Source: a virus. Taken from it: a stretch of DNA of 40,915 bases. Positions 18,301 through 25,483 of this stretch are shown here, in pieces. Numbering within the stretch: the stretch's first letter is position 1; every line of letters starts with the position of its first letter. The notes beneath the pieces were generated by a model that had not been told where the DNA came from, made no database searches, and worked only from the letters and a program-made list of their open reading frames with translations. The stretch spans positions 1 to 40,915 of IMG/VR virus record IMGVR_UViG_3300031963_008639. One strand, given 5' to 3'. The position numbers and the translations under genes are program-made.

Positions 18301-19157
18301 GTAACAATACCAGTTACTCTAACATCACCTTCAACATATAACTTATATCCATCTTTAGCAGTTGTACCAATACCAACATTTTTAATGGTATTAATTCCAA
18401 CAGAGTCTACTGACCAAGTACCAGCAGATCCAACAACTCCACCTGATACCGTTTCAAATATGAACTTACCTACAGAATGATCGTACTTAAGAAATTTGCC
18501 GTCATATACAGAAGCATTCGTAGCAATACCAACAATATCGTCAAGATACTTTAACTGAGTTTCTCCGCCGCCGCCAAGTGTAGATAGTTGCTGCTGAATA
18601 CGATTAATGAATAAAGTGTAATGTTTATTCAAATCTTCAACACTCACAAGTGGTGTTAAAGGATCACTATTTTTTGTTTCGGGTGGTTCGTTTAAAAGAC
18701 CTTCTTGTATCTGATCATAGATTTTTAGAACCTTTGAAATCTTGTCTTTAATTTCTGGTAAATTTAGTAACGTAGATTCAGAAATTTCTTGGAAGACCTG
18801 ATCTCGTACTTCAATTAGTTCTTTATTACTTTGAGAAATATAACTCTCAACATTGTTTAAAGACTTGTGATATTGCTCTTCATCTTCTTCTAACTCTTCA
18901 ATTTTAACATCAGAGTCAGCAGCAAAAGATTTTCTCCAATGATATAAATTCTCTTCTTCTACTTGAACATCTACTTCTACTTCATCATATATTTTTGGTA
19001 ACTTTTCTACAACAGATTCCTTAACAACAAAAACTTCAGAGTCACTTTCACCTTCAAGGACTCCTGTGTTTTTAAGTTCTTCATCAAGTTCCTTTATCTT
19101 GTTATCTAAATCTTTTGAGGGTTTAGAATACTTGATAGTTTTCTTAAAAATTCCCAT
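15351..19157 (-). CDS. Collagen-like tail fibre with C-terminal S74 self-cleaving chaperone domain
   Basis: 1268 residues. The order is: acidic, coiled-coil-like N-terminus (1-205); beta repeats; collagen-like block 1 of G-x-Q triplets (~327-582); a beta module (~585-870) shared with the giant left-edge fibre; collagen-like block 2 (~873-1118); and an intramolecular chaperone (~1176-1268). The chaperone has the Ser-Lys dyad spacing of peptidase S74 (SDVSIK, Ser1176 and Lys1181) and HAGVIAQEIEQVLPE, so trimerisation followed by release of the last ~93 residues is expected. The final helix is a coiled coil. Glutamine fills nearly every third triplet position, unlike animal collagen. Role: long trimeric virion fibre, by family knowledge. 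Confidence 0.9.
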   Translation of the reverse strand: MGIFKKTIKYSKPSKDLDNKIKELDEELKNTGVLEGESDSEVFVVKESVVEKLPKIYDEVEVDVQVEEENLYHWRKSFAADSDVKIEELEEDEEQYHKSLNNVESYISQSNKELIEVRDQVFQEISESTLLNLPEIKDKISKVLKIYDQIQEGLLNEPPETKNSDPLTPLVSVEDLNKHYTLFINRIQQQLSTLGGGGETQLKYLDDIVGIATNASVYDGKFLKYDHSVGKFIFETVSGGVVGSAGTWSVDSVGINTIKNVGIGTTAKDGYKLYVEGDVRVTGIVTIGSSSITLDGNSNRIIVGTGVTINGSSGIISATAFHVNGSPIGATGAQGTQGTIGIQGIVGIQGATGTQGTTGVQGATGAGTQGTTGSQGVTGIQGTTGSQGVQGTQGTQGTQGTQGLQGLQGTQGTQGLQGLQGTQGLQGLQGLQGTQGLQGLQGLQGTQGTQGTQGLQGLQGTQGTTGAQGTTGTQGIQGITGAQGTTGTQGIQGITGAQGTQGLQGTQGTQGTQGLQGLQGTQGLQGTQGTQGTQGLQGLQGTQGTQGLQGTQGTQGTQGLQGTQGTQGIQGTQGIQGTQGVSGPVAGLSYEVVYKNGSNEPTGSSNFTFDGTQLSVYDLNVQNNITIGGTSVYINATELRVEDRDIVLGFSTTTLPSDSSANHGGIAIASTEGNPLVALNAVGINTLPDTYKQIMWVKQGTWGGLGTDAWLFNYGVGIGSTQFPVGTRLASGNVQFTQNDLAFVRNINASGIITATSFSGNSSSSTNAEYINILPQASDDNVYYIPFESGIGYTSLYIDTALLYNPGQNLLTISNLQGTQINLSQGINVSGIATIAGVLELDSSIKDINNTVGVAGSILVSIGTGVSWTAPYAAGIQGIQGILGVQGTTGTQGTTGAQGTTGTQGTTGAQGTVGSQGTTGTQGIQGTTGTQGTTGAQGTTGTQGIQGTTGAQGTTGTQGTTGAQGTVGSQGTTGTQGIQGTTGTQGIQGTTGTQGTTGAQGTTGTQGIQGTTGTQGTTGTQGIQGITGAQGTTGTQGIQGITGAQGATGTQGTTGTQGTTGAQGTTGTQGIQGITGTQGTTGTQGTTGAQGTTGSQGIQGITGTQGTTGTQGIQGSTGPSTTINATNTTDNTTFYPVFVAAAGSNQTASVRTTATAFTFNASTGDLTATGNVIAYSDVSIKDDIEVIENAIEKLNKIRGVTFVRKDLADKEKRHAGVIAQEIEQVLPEVVGQSEDGIKTVSYGNIVALLIEAIKEQQKQIDELKKKVV
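15803..16537 (-). repeat. Collagen-like coding repeat, block 2
   Basis: About 245 codons of Gly-(Thr/Ile/Ala/Ser)-(Gln/Gly) triplets, mainly GTQGTTG, GTQGIQG and GAQGTTG. Longer units recur with very similar DNA, so unequal recombination or slippage could change its length. Confidence 0.9.
17411..18178 (-). repeat. Collagen-like coding repeat, block 1
   Basis: About 256 codons of triplets dominated by GTQ and GLQ (GTQGLQGLQG units), with nearly identical 18-45 base DNA repeats inside. It differs from block 2 in being rich in Leu at the second triplet position. Confidence 0.9.
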
Positions 19158-19187
19158 TAATTATGAATAGTTTTTTTCCTTATCAAG

Positions 19188-19222
19188 TATTTATTATACC
19201 CTATATTCTTCTATTTTATCAA
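19188..19222 (-). promoter_or_regulatory. Promoter of the collagen-like fibre: sigma70-type fused to a late-type box
   Basis: Minus strand TTGATA (19217-19222), 18 bases, TATAAT (19193-19198) running into AATAAATA (19188-19195), 31 bases before the ATG. The overlap register equals that at psbA and psbD. It sits inside the 3' end of the preceding small gene. Confidence 0.6.
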
Positions 19223-19358
19223 GCACCTTGTTCAGGTATTGATGTGCTAACCACTTTGGATCATGTCCAGATTTATCCATCCACTCCTTATCCAAGTCTG
19301 CCTTTAATTTAATAACCTCACACTTTATAATATCCTTAGTCAGTTGTCCTCTGGGCAT
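19194..19358 (-). CDS. Small unknown protein, 54 aa
   Basis: A 54-codon frame starting MPRGQLTKDIIKCEVIK and ending LNKVLDKIEEYRV. It is charged and predicted mostly helical, with no membrane segment. The phrase MPRGQLT looks familiar from other cyanophage genomes, which I take as mild support. It lies just after the peroxiredoxin terminator, and its stop overlaps the fibre promoter. Function unknown. Confidence 0.6.
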   Translation of the reverse strand: MPRGQLTKDIIKCEVIKLKADLDKEWMDKSGHDPKWLAHQYLNKVLDKIEEYRV

Positions 19359-19362
19359 ATAC

Positions 19363-19396
19363 AAAAAAACTCTGCCTCTTATTTAGAGACAGAGTT
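19363..19396 (-). terminator. Terminator of the hli-ferredoxin-peroxiredoxin operon
   Basis: Stem AACTCTG/CAGAGTT (19368-19374 with 19390-19396) extended inward by CTCT/AGAG after one mismatch, then seven T on the minus strand. Confidence 0.85.
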
Positions 19397-19416
19397 GGGT
19401 ATTATTACTTATTCTA

Positions 19417-19944
19417 TCAAACTGGTGCGGTTTCCCTCACAGTTGACTTTACATATTCTAGAACATTTTCAGGTGTCGATACTTCGTATGGGTCGGTGTC
19501 TGCGTTGTCACGGAAACCGTCTTCAAGGAATAGTTTCTCGATGACTCCGTTATCCACAACCGCAGCATAACGCCAAGAACGCTGACCGAAACCAAGGTTA
19601 GACTTGTTGACCAGATAACCCATACTTCTGGTGAAATAGGCATTTCCATCGGGGATAAGTTTTACTTTTTCAATATTTTGATCTTGTGCCCAGGCATTCA
19701 TGACAAAGCCGTCATTAACAGAAAGGCAGTAAATAGCGTCAATGCCAAGAGCAGCAAATTCATCGTAGTTCTCCTCGAATCCTGGAAGTTGATAGGCACT
19801 ACAAGTAGGAGTGAATGCACCAGGCAGACTGAAAATTACTACTCGCTTATTATCAAACAGTTCGGAAGTGGTGCGAGTTACAAACTCACCATTCTCACGA
19901 AATACAAAAGATACTTGTGGGACTTGATATTGTTCTTTACGCAT
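19417..19944 (-). CDS. Type II peroxiredoxin
   Basis: 175 residues from the ATG at 19944, chosen because GGAGG lies 6 bases before it; the longer frame to 20034 would overlap the hli gene. The active site PGAFTPTCS places the peroxidatic Cys at residue 48. Further type II features are SVNDGFVMNAWAQ and the conserved MGYLVNK and GFGQRSWRYAAVV regions. It reduces hydrogen and organic peroxides, with thiol donors such as glutaredoxin or thioredoxin in this family. It is last in the operon with two hli genes and ferredoxin, so it fits protection against light-generated oxidants. Confidence 0.92.
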   Translation of the reverse strand: MRKEQYQVPQVSFVFRENGEFVTRTTSELFDNKRVVIFSLPGAFTPTCSAYQLPGFEENYDEFAALGIDAIYCLSVNDGFVMNAWAQDQNIEKVKLIPDGNAYFTRSMGYLVNKSNLGFGQRSWRYAAVVDNGVIEKLFLEDGFRDNADTDPYEVSTPENVLEYVKSTVRETAPV

Positions 19945-19955
19945 TTTAACCTCCA

Positions 19956-20063
19956 TCACCATACACCGGGAATTACTTGACCCGTCAGGGCATAAGATCC
20001 CATTGCGGCAACGATACCGATCATTGCTGCCCAACCATTAATGCGTTCTGCTCTTTCGTTCAT
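19956..20063 (-). CDS. hli: High-light-inducible protein, minimal 35 aa form
   Basis: A 35-codon gene: MNERAERINGWAAMIGIVAA then one further helix turn and a short Pro/Gly tail. It keeps the chlorophyll-binding ExxNGxxAM signature of the single-helix LHC-like family (Glu6, Asn9, Ala13, Met14). A clean Shine-Dalgarno (AGGAG) lies 7 bases before the ATG. Hli proteins sit in the thylakoid membrane and quench excess excitation or help PSII repair. It is little more than the helix itself, shorter than the 73-residue copy in the same operon. The peroxiredoxin ribosome site starts within 10 bases of its stop. Confidence 0.92.
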   Translation of the reverse strand: MNERAERINGWAAMIGIVAAMGSYALTGQVIPGVW

Positions 20064-20079
20064 TGTTTTTCTCCTAAAA

Positions 20080-20370
20080 TTAAAGGTTTTCTTCTTGTTC
20101 GGTAAGAATCACACAATCGCTAGTGGGATAAGCGGTACATGTAAGAATCCAACCGTCTGCTACTTGATCATCATCAAGGAATGACTGCTCTTCATTATCT
20201 ACGGTTCCTTCTACGAGTTTACCAGCACAGGCGGAGCAAGCACCAGCACGGCACGACGCAGGAAGGTCAATACCCGCCTCTTCTGCCGCTTCAAGAATAT
20301 ACTGATCGCTCGCACACTGAATGGTAGTCTCGGAACCGTCGGGAGAGCGGAGAGTAACATTATAGGTCAT
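20080..20370 (-). CDS. petF: Plant-type [2Fe-2S] ferredoxin
   Basis: 96 residues, normal for the family. The iron-sulphur ligands are Cys40, Cys45, Cys48 and Cys78 (Cx4Cx2Cx29C, with [15 protein letters not shown]). The protein is acidic with a DDD patch (67-69) suited to reductase docking. It carries electrons from photosystem I to acceptors such as ferredoxin-NADP reductase or phage bilin reductases. It lies between two hli genes, in an operon devoted to light and redox. No clear Shine-Dalgarno is visible, suggesting coupling to the upstream hli gene 12 bases away. Confidence 0.96.
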   Translation of the reverse strand: MTYNVTLRSPDGSETTIQCASDQYILEAAEEAGIDLPASCRAGACSACAGKLVEGTVDNEEQSFLDDDQVADGWILTCTAYPTSDCVILTEQEENL

Positions 20371-20382
20371 AGGTAAAAATAC

Positions 20383-20604
20383 TTAAAAAATACCAAAGAA
20401 CAGTTTACCAGTAAATGCGTAAGAAATCAAGGCTGCTACGAAACCCATCATCGCAGTGCGACCATTGAGACGCTCTGCTTTCTCGGCATATGGTTCAATA
20501 CCATAACGCTCAAGATCTTCCTTTGTCATGTACATGGAAGGTTCTTTAGCAAACATATTCATTTGCCCGAACTCATTTTTAGTTACAGTCATTGTTACAT
20601 TCAT
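20383..20604 (-). CDS. hli: High-light-inducible protein, 73 aa
   Basis: Long-N-terminus Hli. The polar first 40 residues (FAKEPSMYMTKEDLERYG) precede the chlorophyll-binding helix EKAERLNGRTAMMGFVAALI (43-60), with the ExxN and RxxM signature residues Glu44, Asn47, Arg49 and Met52. An in-frame Met5 (start 20592) is possible and would allow a longer untranslated leader; the predicted start site is only about 10 bases before the first ATG. It is first in the redox operon, directly downstream of a terminator with an embedded promoter. Confidence 0.94.
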   Translation of the reverse strand: MNVTMTVTKNEFGQMNMFAKEPSMYMTKEDLERYGIEPYAEKAERLNGRTAMMGFVAALISYAFTGKLFFGIF

Positions 20605-20620
20605 TAAGAATTGTTACACA

Positions 20621-20649
20621 ATTATATAGCAAAAATAAAGAGGGGTCAA
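20621..20649 (-). promoter_or_regulatory. Promoter embedded in a terminator, driving the hli-ferredoxin operon
   Basis: Minus strand TTGACC (20644-20649) lies in the hairpin loop and stem base. The 17-base spacer is the 3' arm and T-rich tail, then a perfect TATAAT (20621-20626). Confidence 0.75.
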
Positions 20650-20658
20650 GCCCCTCTT
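20631..20658 (-). terminator. Terminator of the 17-gene sugar operon
   Basis: Stem AAGAGGGG/CCCCTCTT (20638-20645 with 20651-20658), loop of 5, followed on the minus strand by TATTTTT. It lies 34 bases after the GT25 stop. Confidence 0.88.
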
Positions 20659-20691
20659 GTTACGGTTTTCACACAAGGTAAGTATAAATGC

Positions 20692-21483
20692 TTACTGATT
20701 GGGTTGAGAAGGTTCTGTAACTCTTCCCAGATAAGGATCATATGCCATCAAATCATCTATCTTCATGTTTGGTCCCTGCTGTTCCCAATAGTTTCTCAAT
20801 CCATCATGACTAGCACGGTGGAAAATATCAATGTGCTCTGGGTGAATTGAAGATCCCAACTGAATCTTATACAATAAAAGTGGTATGGCATAAGTGTTTC
20901 CAGAATTATAAATCAAATCATCGGCAACTGCTCTGGGTTTCACACCATTATCAAGTTTATATTTGCCATCTCTAATATGATGTTTAATAATTTTCTCTGC
21001 GTGATGCCGAGTAATCATATAACAAGCAGTAGAGAAGTCATTAATAAATCTACGATGAAGTTTTACATGAAGATCTCCTGTGCAGATAATTGCCAACTGA
21101 ACCACATCCCAATCATAAGGAAGTTTAGAGGCAAATTGTGTCCAGGTAAAATCCCAAAAACGAACAGTATCTAAATCAACATCATCCTCCATGAAAATAG
21201 CATAAGGACTATCCGAAGTATCCATCCAGTGTTTAATTGCCTTAAGATGAGAGGTTGTACATCCAATCTCTCCAGAAGTCATGTCTTCTGGATATCTACC
21301 TTTAATAATGTCGCTTAAATCATCATCTCTACCATCATAAGCAGAGATGCGTTCATAGTTTTCTACCTCCCAATACTTGAGTTGATCCTCCATATATTGT
21401 CTTCTCTCTGATTGTCCGTCCAGATTAAGATAATATACAGGTCCAAAGTTTTTGAGTTTATATGCTGATTTGTTTCTATCCAT
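20692..21483 (-). CDS. GT25-family glycosyltransferase
   Basis: 263 residues. The GT25 (LPS galactosyltransferase/procollagen galactosyltransferase) pattern is clear: VYYLNLDGQSERR at the start, GEIGCTTSHLKAIKHW (71-86) and the metal/nucleotide-binding acidic motif FMEDDV (97-102). Family members transfer galactose or related sugars from UDP-sugars. It is the last gene of the sugar operon; its ATG shares a base with the stop of the upstream GT11 gene. The acceptor is unknown: surface polysaccharide or virion protein are both possible. Confidence 0.85.
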   Translation of the reverse strand: MDRNKSAYKLKNFGPVYYLNLDGQSERRQYMEDQLKYWEVENYERISAYDGRDDDLSDIIKGRYPEDMTSGEIGCTTSHLKAIKHWMDTSDSPYAIFMEDDVDLDTVRFWDFTWTQFASKLPYDWDVVQLAIICTGDLHVKLHRRFINDFSTACYMITRHHAEKIIKHHIRDGKYKLDNGVKPRAVADDLIYNSGNTYAIPLLLYKIQLGSSIHPEHIDIFHRASHDGLRNYWEQQGPNMKIDDLMAYDPYLGRVTEPSQPNQ

Positions 21484-22274
21484 TAGATAATAGTCCAGGT
21501 TTCAGGAATTAAATCTTTTGTTTCTTTATCGGCGTTATTAGGACCAAACCACTTTGATGGTGCGATGACCTGTTCACTCTTTGCCAACCAGGCACCCCAC
21601 CAGGAGAACGATGAATTGGCAATGATGTGTGATGTACAAAAAGTCATCAGGCACAAATCAATCTTATTGTCTCCAGATTCTGATACAAGGAACCGATCGT
21701 CCGAGAACAGTTCTTGCTCCTGACACCATTCAGGATCATCAGAGAAGACAATGACTTGTCTTCCGTCAAAATGCTTTAGTGCTTCTTCATAGTATTCAAG
21801 AGACAGATTATGATGATTCGCATTATTTGTCAAGTAGTCCGTGCGACGAACATGAAGAGATACTGGATTGTCAAAACCTTCTGCGATCTCTTTACAAGGT
21901 TCTAGAATATGATCTCTGAATACAAAGTCTTCTCTAATAGAATCTTCTATATGTTTAAAGTATTTTTCTGATTGAAAATATCCAAACAATGAAATATCAT
22001 TTGGACACTGATCAAACAAGAGTTGATCAAAATGAAAGAATCGTTCTTGAGCAATAGGAGCATTGCCACCATCCAAATACTTGACATTTGATCTGGGTAG
22101 ATTTGGTAGATCAAAGAGTTCAAACAACTGATGAGATCTCCACTCATCCTCAAATTTAGAAGGTGGAATCCCAAAGTCATATCCTCTACGGGCAGCAATA
22201 CCACGCAGAGAAGCATACTGGAACATTTGATTGCCCAGTCTACCCAAATGTCCTAGATGATTAAATGCCAGCAT
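21483..22274 (-). CDS. GT11 alpha-1,2-fucosyltransferase-like, copy B
   Basis: 263 residues with the GT11 hallmarks: N-terminal GRLGNQMFQYASLRGIA (11-27), the donor-binding HVRRTDY (141-147), FSDDPEWC, and ANSSFSWWGAWL. The family uses GDP-L-fucose, and some members may accept GDP-L-galactose. It is a diverged paralogue of the gene at 23073-23906; the two flank a GT-A gene. It overlaps the upstream gene by 14 bases. With an epimerase that should make GDP-L-galactose in the same operon, the donor could be either sugar. Confidence 0.9.
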   Translation of the reverse strand: MLAFNHLGHLGRLGNQMFQYASLRGIAARRGYDFGIPPSKFEDEWRSHQLFELFDLPNLPRSNVKYLDGGNAPIAQERFFHFDQLLFDQCPNDISLFGYFQSEKYFKHIEDSIREDFVFRDHILEPCKEIAEGFDNPVSLHVRRTDYLTNNANHHNLSLEYYEEALKHFDGRQVIVFSDDPEWCQEQELFSDDRFLVSESGDNKIDLCLMTFCTSHIIANSSFSWWGAWLAKSEQVIAPSKWFGPNNADKETKDLIPETWTII

Positions 22275-23076
22275 CTTTAAATCTCCGTGCCAAGTATTCC
22301 TGTTGATTCATATATTGTACAATCGTTTCTTTGTTCTGTTCTCTCAACCATTGCCATAGATTATGATTATCCATAAACTTTGGATTGTGATAATGAGAGT
22401 TATGAGTTCTTCCGTGTTCAAAATGCCAGATCCAATCGTTCACTCTGCCGACTCTATATCCAAGAGCATTAAAACGGAAATAGAACTCACAGTCTTCGGC
22501 ACCCCATGATAGAAAATTTTCATTCCACATTCCACCAGCAATGACTTTTTCTCTGGAATAGAACTGTGTCCAACCAATCGTAGAAGATTCTGTTCTACAT
22601 CTGGTCTCAATGACCCTCATATCAAATCCACTTTCAAGAAATGATTGAAAGACTTCCATTGGATAGTCTACCTGATACTGATAAACTCCACAACCATAAG
22701 GATAGATTACATCTGCTTCACCATTTAGGATCGTCTGATATGCCTGTTGATGACTACTGACAGGATAGATTACATCAACATCATGGCTACAAACTACTTT
22801 TGTTTCTGCCAGAAGAATCAGATCATTGAGAATCCGAGTCTTATGAAACAAGTGAGCATCACTTTGTTCAAAAATATATTGAAGATTATCAGTGCTCACA
22901 TATTTTTTAATCTCTGGGATCGCACGAAACTTAAATGTTTCTCTCTCACTGACTTCCTTTACAATTACTTTTGCCTCTGGAAAGTTCTTAAGAAGATAAG
23001 TTACAGAAGTAATGATATTTTTTAAACGATCTTCTGATTCAATCCTTGTGGGAATAATATAAGTCAAATCTTTCAT
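22261..23076 (-). CDS. GT-A glycosyltransferase with GT7/GT27-like C-terminal domain
   Basis: 271 residues. The ATG at 23076 is preferred because it overlaps the upstream stop as ATGA. An N-terminal YIIPTR strand and a SHDVDVIYP acidic motif fit a GT-A nucleotide-sugar site. The distal GGMWNENFLSWGAEDCEFYF, then HFEHGR, matches the galactosyltransferase-family C-terminal domain, where the W-G-(x)-E-D loop binds acceptor. Probable role: adding a hexose to a glycan built by the operon. The sugar cannot be deduced. Confidence 0.82.
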   Translation of the reverse strand: MKDLTYIIPTRIESEDRLKNIITSVTYLLKNFPEAKVIVKEVSERETFKFRAIPEIKKYVSTDNLQYIFEQSDAHLFHKTRILNDLILLAETKVVCSHDVDVIYPVSSHQQAYQTILNGEADVIYPYGCGVYQYQVDYPMEVFQSFLESGFDMRVIETRCRTESSTIGWTQFYSREKVIAGGMWNENFLSWGAEDCEFYFRFNALGYRVGRVNDWIWHFEHGRTHNSHYHNPKFMDNHNLWQWLREQNKETIVQYMNQQEYLARRFKDAGI

Positions 23077-23906
23077 AGTTGAATCCATCCCTCTGGAATT
23101 AGATCTGACATATTATAATTGGCATATGCAGAACCAAACCAGGTCTTCGGTGCGATGACTTTTCCACGACCATTTTGTAGCCAGGCACCCCACCAACTCA
23201 TAGAACTGTTTGCGATGATTCCACCAGAAGACATACTCATCATACAGAGGTCATAGTAAGGAATAGGAGATCTAACTTTACCATCATTGGTATCTGATAG
23301 ATGATTGTAAAGAGGATTCTCATCAGGAATCAAGAACCTATCATCAGTAAAGTTTTCTCTACACCAATCAAGGTCATCGGAAAATACAAAGACAGGAACA
23401 TCGTCAGGAAACTCTGCCAATGCTTTCTGATAGTATTCAAGTGAACAAACAGGGTGGTATTGTGGTTGATTTAAATAATCACCCCGACGAACATGTAGGA
23501 AAATAAAATCCTTATATTGCTCGGTGATTTCTAAACAAGGTTCTTTGATGTCAGTCTTGAATTCAAAATCTTTACGAATAATATCTTCTGCGTTTTTGAA
23601 ATATTTTTCTGTCTGAAAATAATCATGAAGATTCACATTATCTGGGCAATCTTCAAAGAACTTTTCATTAAACTCAAAACATCCTGTGGCAATGCTTTGG
23701 TATGGTGTAATACCAAAGTTCTCTTCTGTCACTGTTGACATTTCAAAGCACTCAAAAAGTCCATAGTTCGCATCACCATAAGAATTTGGTGGAGGAACTA
23801 ACCAGGAATAATTGTGCTTTGCGGCAATACCACGAAGCCCAGCATATTGGAACATTTGATTTCCAAGTCTGCCATTTGATCCAAGACGATTATAACTAAT
23901 TGCCAT
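23073..23906 (-). CDS. GT11 alpha-1,2-fucosyltransferase-like, copy A
   Basis: 277 residues with NGRLGNQMFQYAGLRGIAAK at the start, HVRRGDY (138-144), FSDDLDWC and ANSSMSWWGAWL, the full GT11 signature set. Compared with copy B it has an insertion near NPLYNHLSDTNDGK. Its ATG shares a base with the cupin stop. As in copy B, L-fucose or L-galactose from a GDP donor is the likely transferred sugar. Confidence 0.9.
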   Translation of the reverse strand: MAISYNRLGSNGRLGNQMFQYAGLRGIAAKHNYSWLVPPPNSYGDANYGLFECFEMSTVTEENFGITPYQSIATGCFEFNEKFFEDCPDNVNLHDYFQTEKYFKNAEDIIRKDFEFKTDIKEPCLEITEQYKDFIFLHVRRGDYLNQPQYHPVCSLEYYQKALAEFPDDVPVFVFSDDLDWCRENFTDDRFLIPDENPLYNHLSDTNDGKVRSPIPYYDLCMMSMSSGGIIANSSMSWWGAWLQNGRGKVIAPKTWFGSAYANYNMSDLIPEGWIQL

Positions 23907-24262
23907 CAGTCTCCCCTCTCAATACGAATACTGTCTTCATCAAAGTGTTGTGTTGAAAATTCAAAAAGTTCTGTGTCCAATAAAGCAGTCATTTGATGTC
24001 TCAATCCCCTGTAAATATGAAACTTATCTCCAGGATTTAAAATGATTTCAATGGCATTACATATATCATCTTCATCACCATAAAGAAGTTTAATTTTTCC
24101 TGATTGAATATAAAAAACTTCGTCCTTAAGTTTGTGATAATGCCAAGAACACTTCTTTCCCTTTACAAAATAAAGGAGTTTCCCACAGTATTCTTCACAA
24201 TTCACAATCCACTTTTCAAATCCCCATCCTTTGGGAACAAACTTAATCTCCGAAGAACTCAT
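23906..24262 (-). CDS. Cupin, mannose-6-phosphate isomerase type II-like
   Basis: 118 residues, one double-stranded beta-helix domain. The metal-site pattern is KKCSWHYHKLKDEVFYI followed by LNPGDKFHIYRGLRHQMTAL, giving the HxH...E and distal H expected of cupins. Similar stand-alone cupins resemble the C-terminal isomerase part of type II PMI/GMP enzymes. That would fit an operon that consumes GDP-mannose, but sugar binding or epimerisation are equally possible. It overlaps the end of the HAD gene by 20 bases. An ATG two codons upstream (24268) could also serve. Confidence 0.75.
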   Translation of the reverse strand: MSSSEIKFVPKGWGFEKWIVNCEEYCGKLLYFVKGKKCSWHYHKLKDEVFYIQSGKIKLLYGDEDDICNAIEIILNPGDKFHIYRGLRHQMTALLDTELFEFSTQHFDEDSIRIERGD

Positions 24263-24575
24263 TAGCATTCATTCCTTTATCGTCAATGTAGTAATCACCA
24301 GAAGGTTTGCCTAGAACTAACTTGTGATACTTACAACCCCAACGGTCTAGTTGATGCTTTGTAAGTTCATAGAACATTCTTTTCGCTAGGTCAGCATTGT
24401 CGCCCGACCTACCCATACCTCTAGCGGTAAGATAAATGATTTGGTTTCCTTCATCATACAACTTATTTATTTTGGCAATCCTATCGGGTTTTGGAATACT
24501 GGTTTCATAATCACAATCATCTCTACACTCTGGTTTATCACAGATTGTACCGTCAATATCAACCACATACTTCAT
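24243..24575 (-). CDS. HAD-superfamily phosphatase
   Basis: 110 residues. The catalytic motif DIDGT (6-10, nucleophile Asp6 and Asp8), motif II in YLTARGMGRSGD and the late acidic DYYIDDKGMN (motif IV) make an active small HAD enzyme plausible. Related small phosphatases sit in capsule and LPS sugar clusters. In this operon a phosphatase is the missing middle step between heptose kinase and nucleotidyltransferase (GmhB role), an attractive but unproven assignment. The start overlaps the upstream stop (ATGA). Confidence 0.8.
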   Translation of the reverse strand: MKYVVDIDGTICDKPECRDDCDYETSIPKPDRIAKINKLYDEGNQIIYLTARGMGRSGDNADLAKRMFYELTKHQLDRWGCKYHKLVLGKPSGDYYIDDKGMNANEFFGD

Positions 24576-25483
24576 TCAAAACACCTCCGATAAGCATTCC
24601 AATAAGCAACAGTTTCTTTCGGAACAATAGATTCCCATTCAGACAAACTGCGAATCAGATCAGTCGTATACCTATATCCAATGATTTCCTTTTCCAAATT
24701 GGTTACCAGATCCTGAACATTTCGGTCCTGATAAACAGATGCCTTATTATAAACAACACTCTTGGGGAAATAATGCTGAAGAACATATCCACCCCAAATG
24801 TCATCCATCCTACCAACATGAGGAAACACAGAATAGTAAGGAATAACTTCTCGTGCCAAGAAAGTATTCTGACTATTAAATGGTGAGATAGAAAGAGATC
24901 CATAAGGACCTTGAATCTTATCAAACTTTACGATAGGACGAATAGACAGTCTTGCCATCGCATCAATATCAGGATCACCATCCCACAGATCTGCCTGAAC
25001 CAAAACTCTACGCTTGAGTTTGCCACCATAAGAAACCCTATCTCTGTAAGGAACCAGATCAATTGGATATCCACGATGCCAGACTTGATTGTGTTCTGTG
25101 ACTGACAGTGGATCAAAGACTCCAAGATCAGTGTTGTAGAAGTCAATCTCTACAGTTTCACCCACAACAACATTAGTTCCCCAGCCATCATAAGGAATAT
25201 TATCATCATCAACGGTCGCAACAATATCAGCACCACGATTGTATGCCTCAACAAATCCAATGTTACGGCGTTGAATAGATTTCCAACCAATTGTCTCACT
25301 CAACTCTGGATAGGTTTTCTCTTGATATTCTGGAGAGAGATAAATGCAGTTTAGATTTTCATACTCATAGTGTGGGGTTTTAGTATCCCCCACCACAATC
25401 AGAGTCCAATCCTCTTTTCTTGAATACTTGATCGTAGCAAGAGTAGGGGGATTGATAGTTGTCGTTACAATATACTTGTTCAC
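24572..25483 (-). CDS. STELLO/DUF288-like glycosyltransferase
   Basis: 303 residues. The family pattern is easy to see: VTTTINPPT at the N-terminus, WTLIVVGDTKTP, GWKSIQRRNIGFVEAYNRGA and the acidic nucleotide-sugar motif TVDDDN. DUF288 domains occur in plant STELLO proteins, which support cellulose synthase, and in bacterial and algal-virus glycan clusters. The chemistry in phages is not established; a GT-A type transfer is inferred. It is coupled to both neighbours by ATGA overlaps. Confidence 0.75.
   Translation of the reverse strand: MNKYIVTTTINPPTLATIKYSRKEDWTLIVVGDTKTPHYEYENLNCIYLSPEYQEKTYPELSETIGWKSIQRRNIGFVEAYNRGADIVATVDDDNIPYDGWGTNVVVGETVEIDFYNTDLGVFDPLSVTEHNQVWHRGYPIDLVPYRDRVSYGGKLKRRVLVQADLWDGDPDIDAMARLSIRPIVKFDKIQGPYGSLSISPFNSQNTFLAREVIPYYSVFPHVGRMDDIWGGYVLQHYFPKSVVYNKASVYQDRNVQDLVTNLEKEIIGYRYTTDLIRSLSEWESIVPKETVAYWNAYRRCFE

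Noticed and set aside
15351-19157. Hydroxylysine-type glycosylation of the collagen-like blocks
   Set aside because: The triplets contain essentially no lysine or proline, so the animal or mimivirus route does not apply as such.
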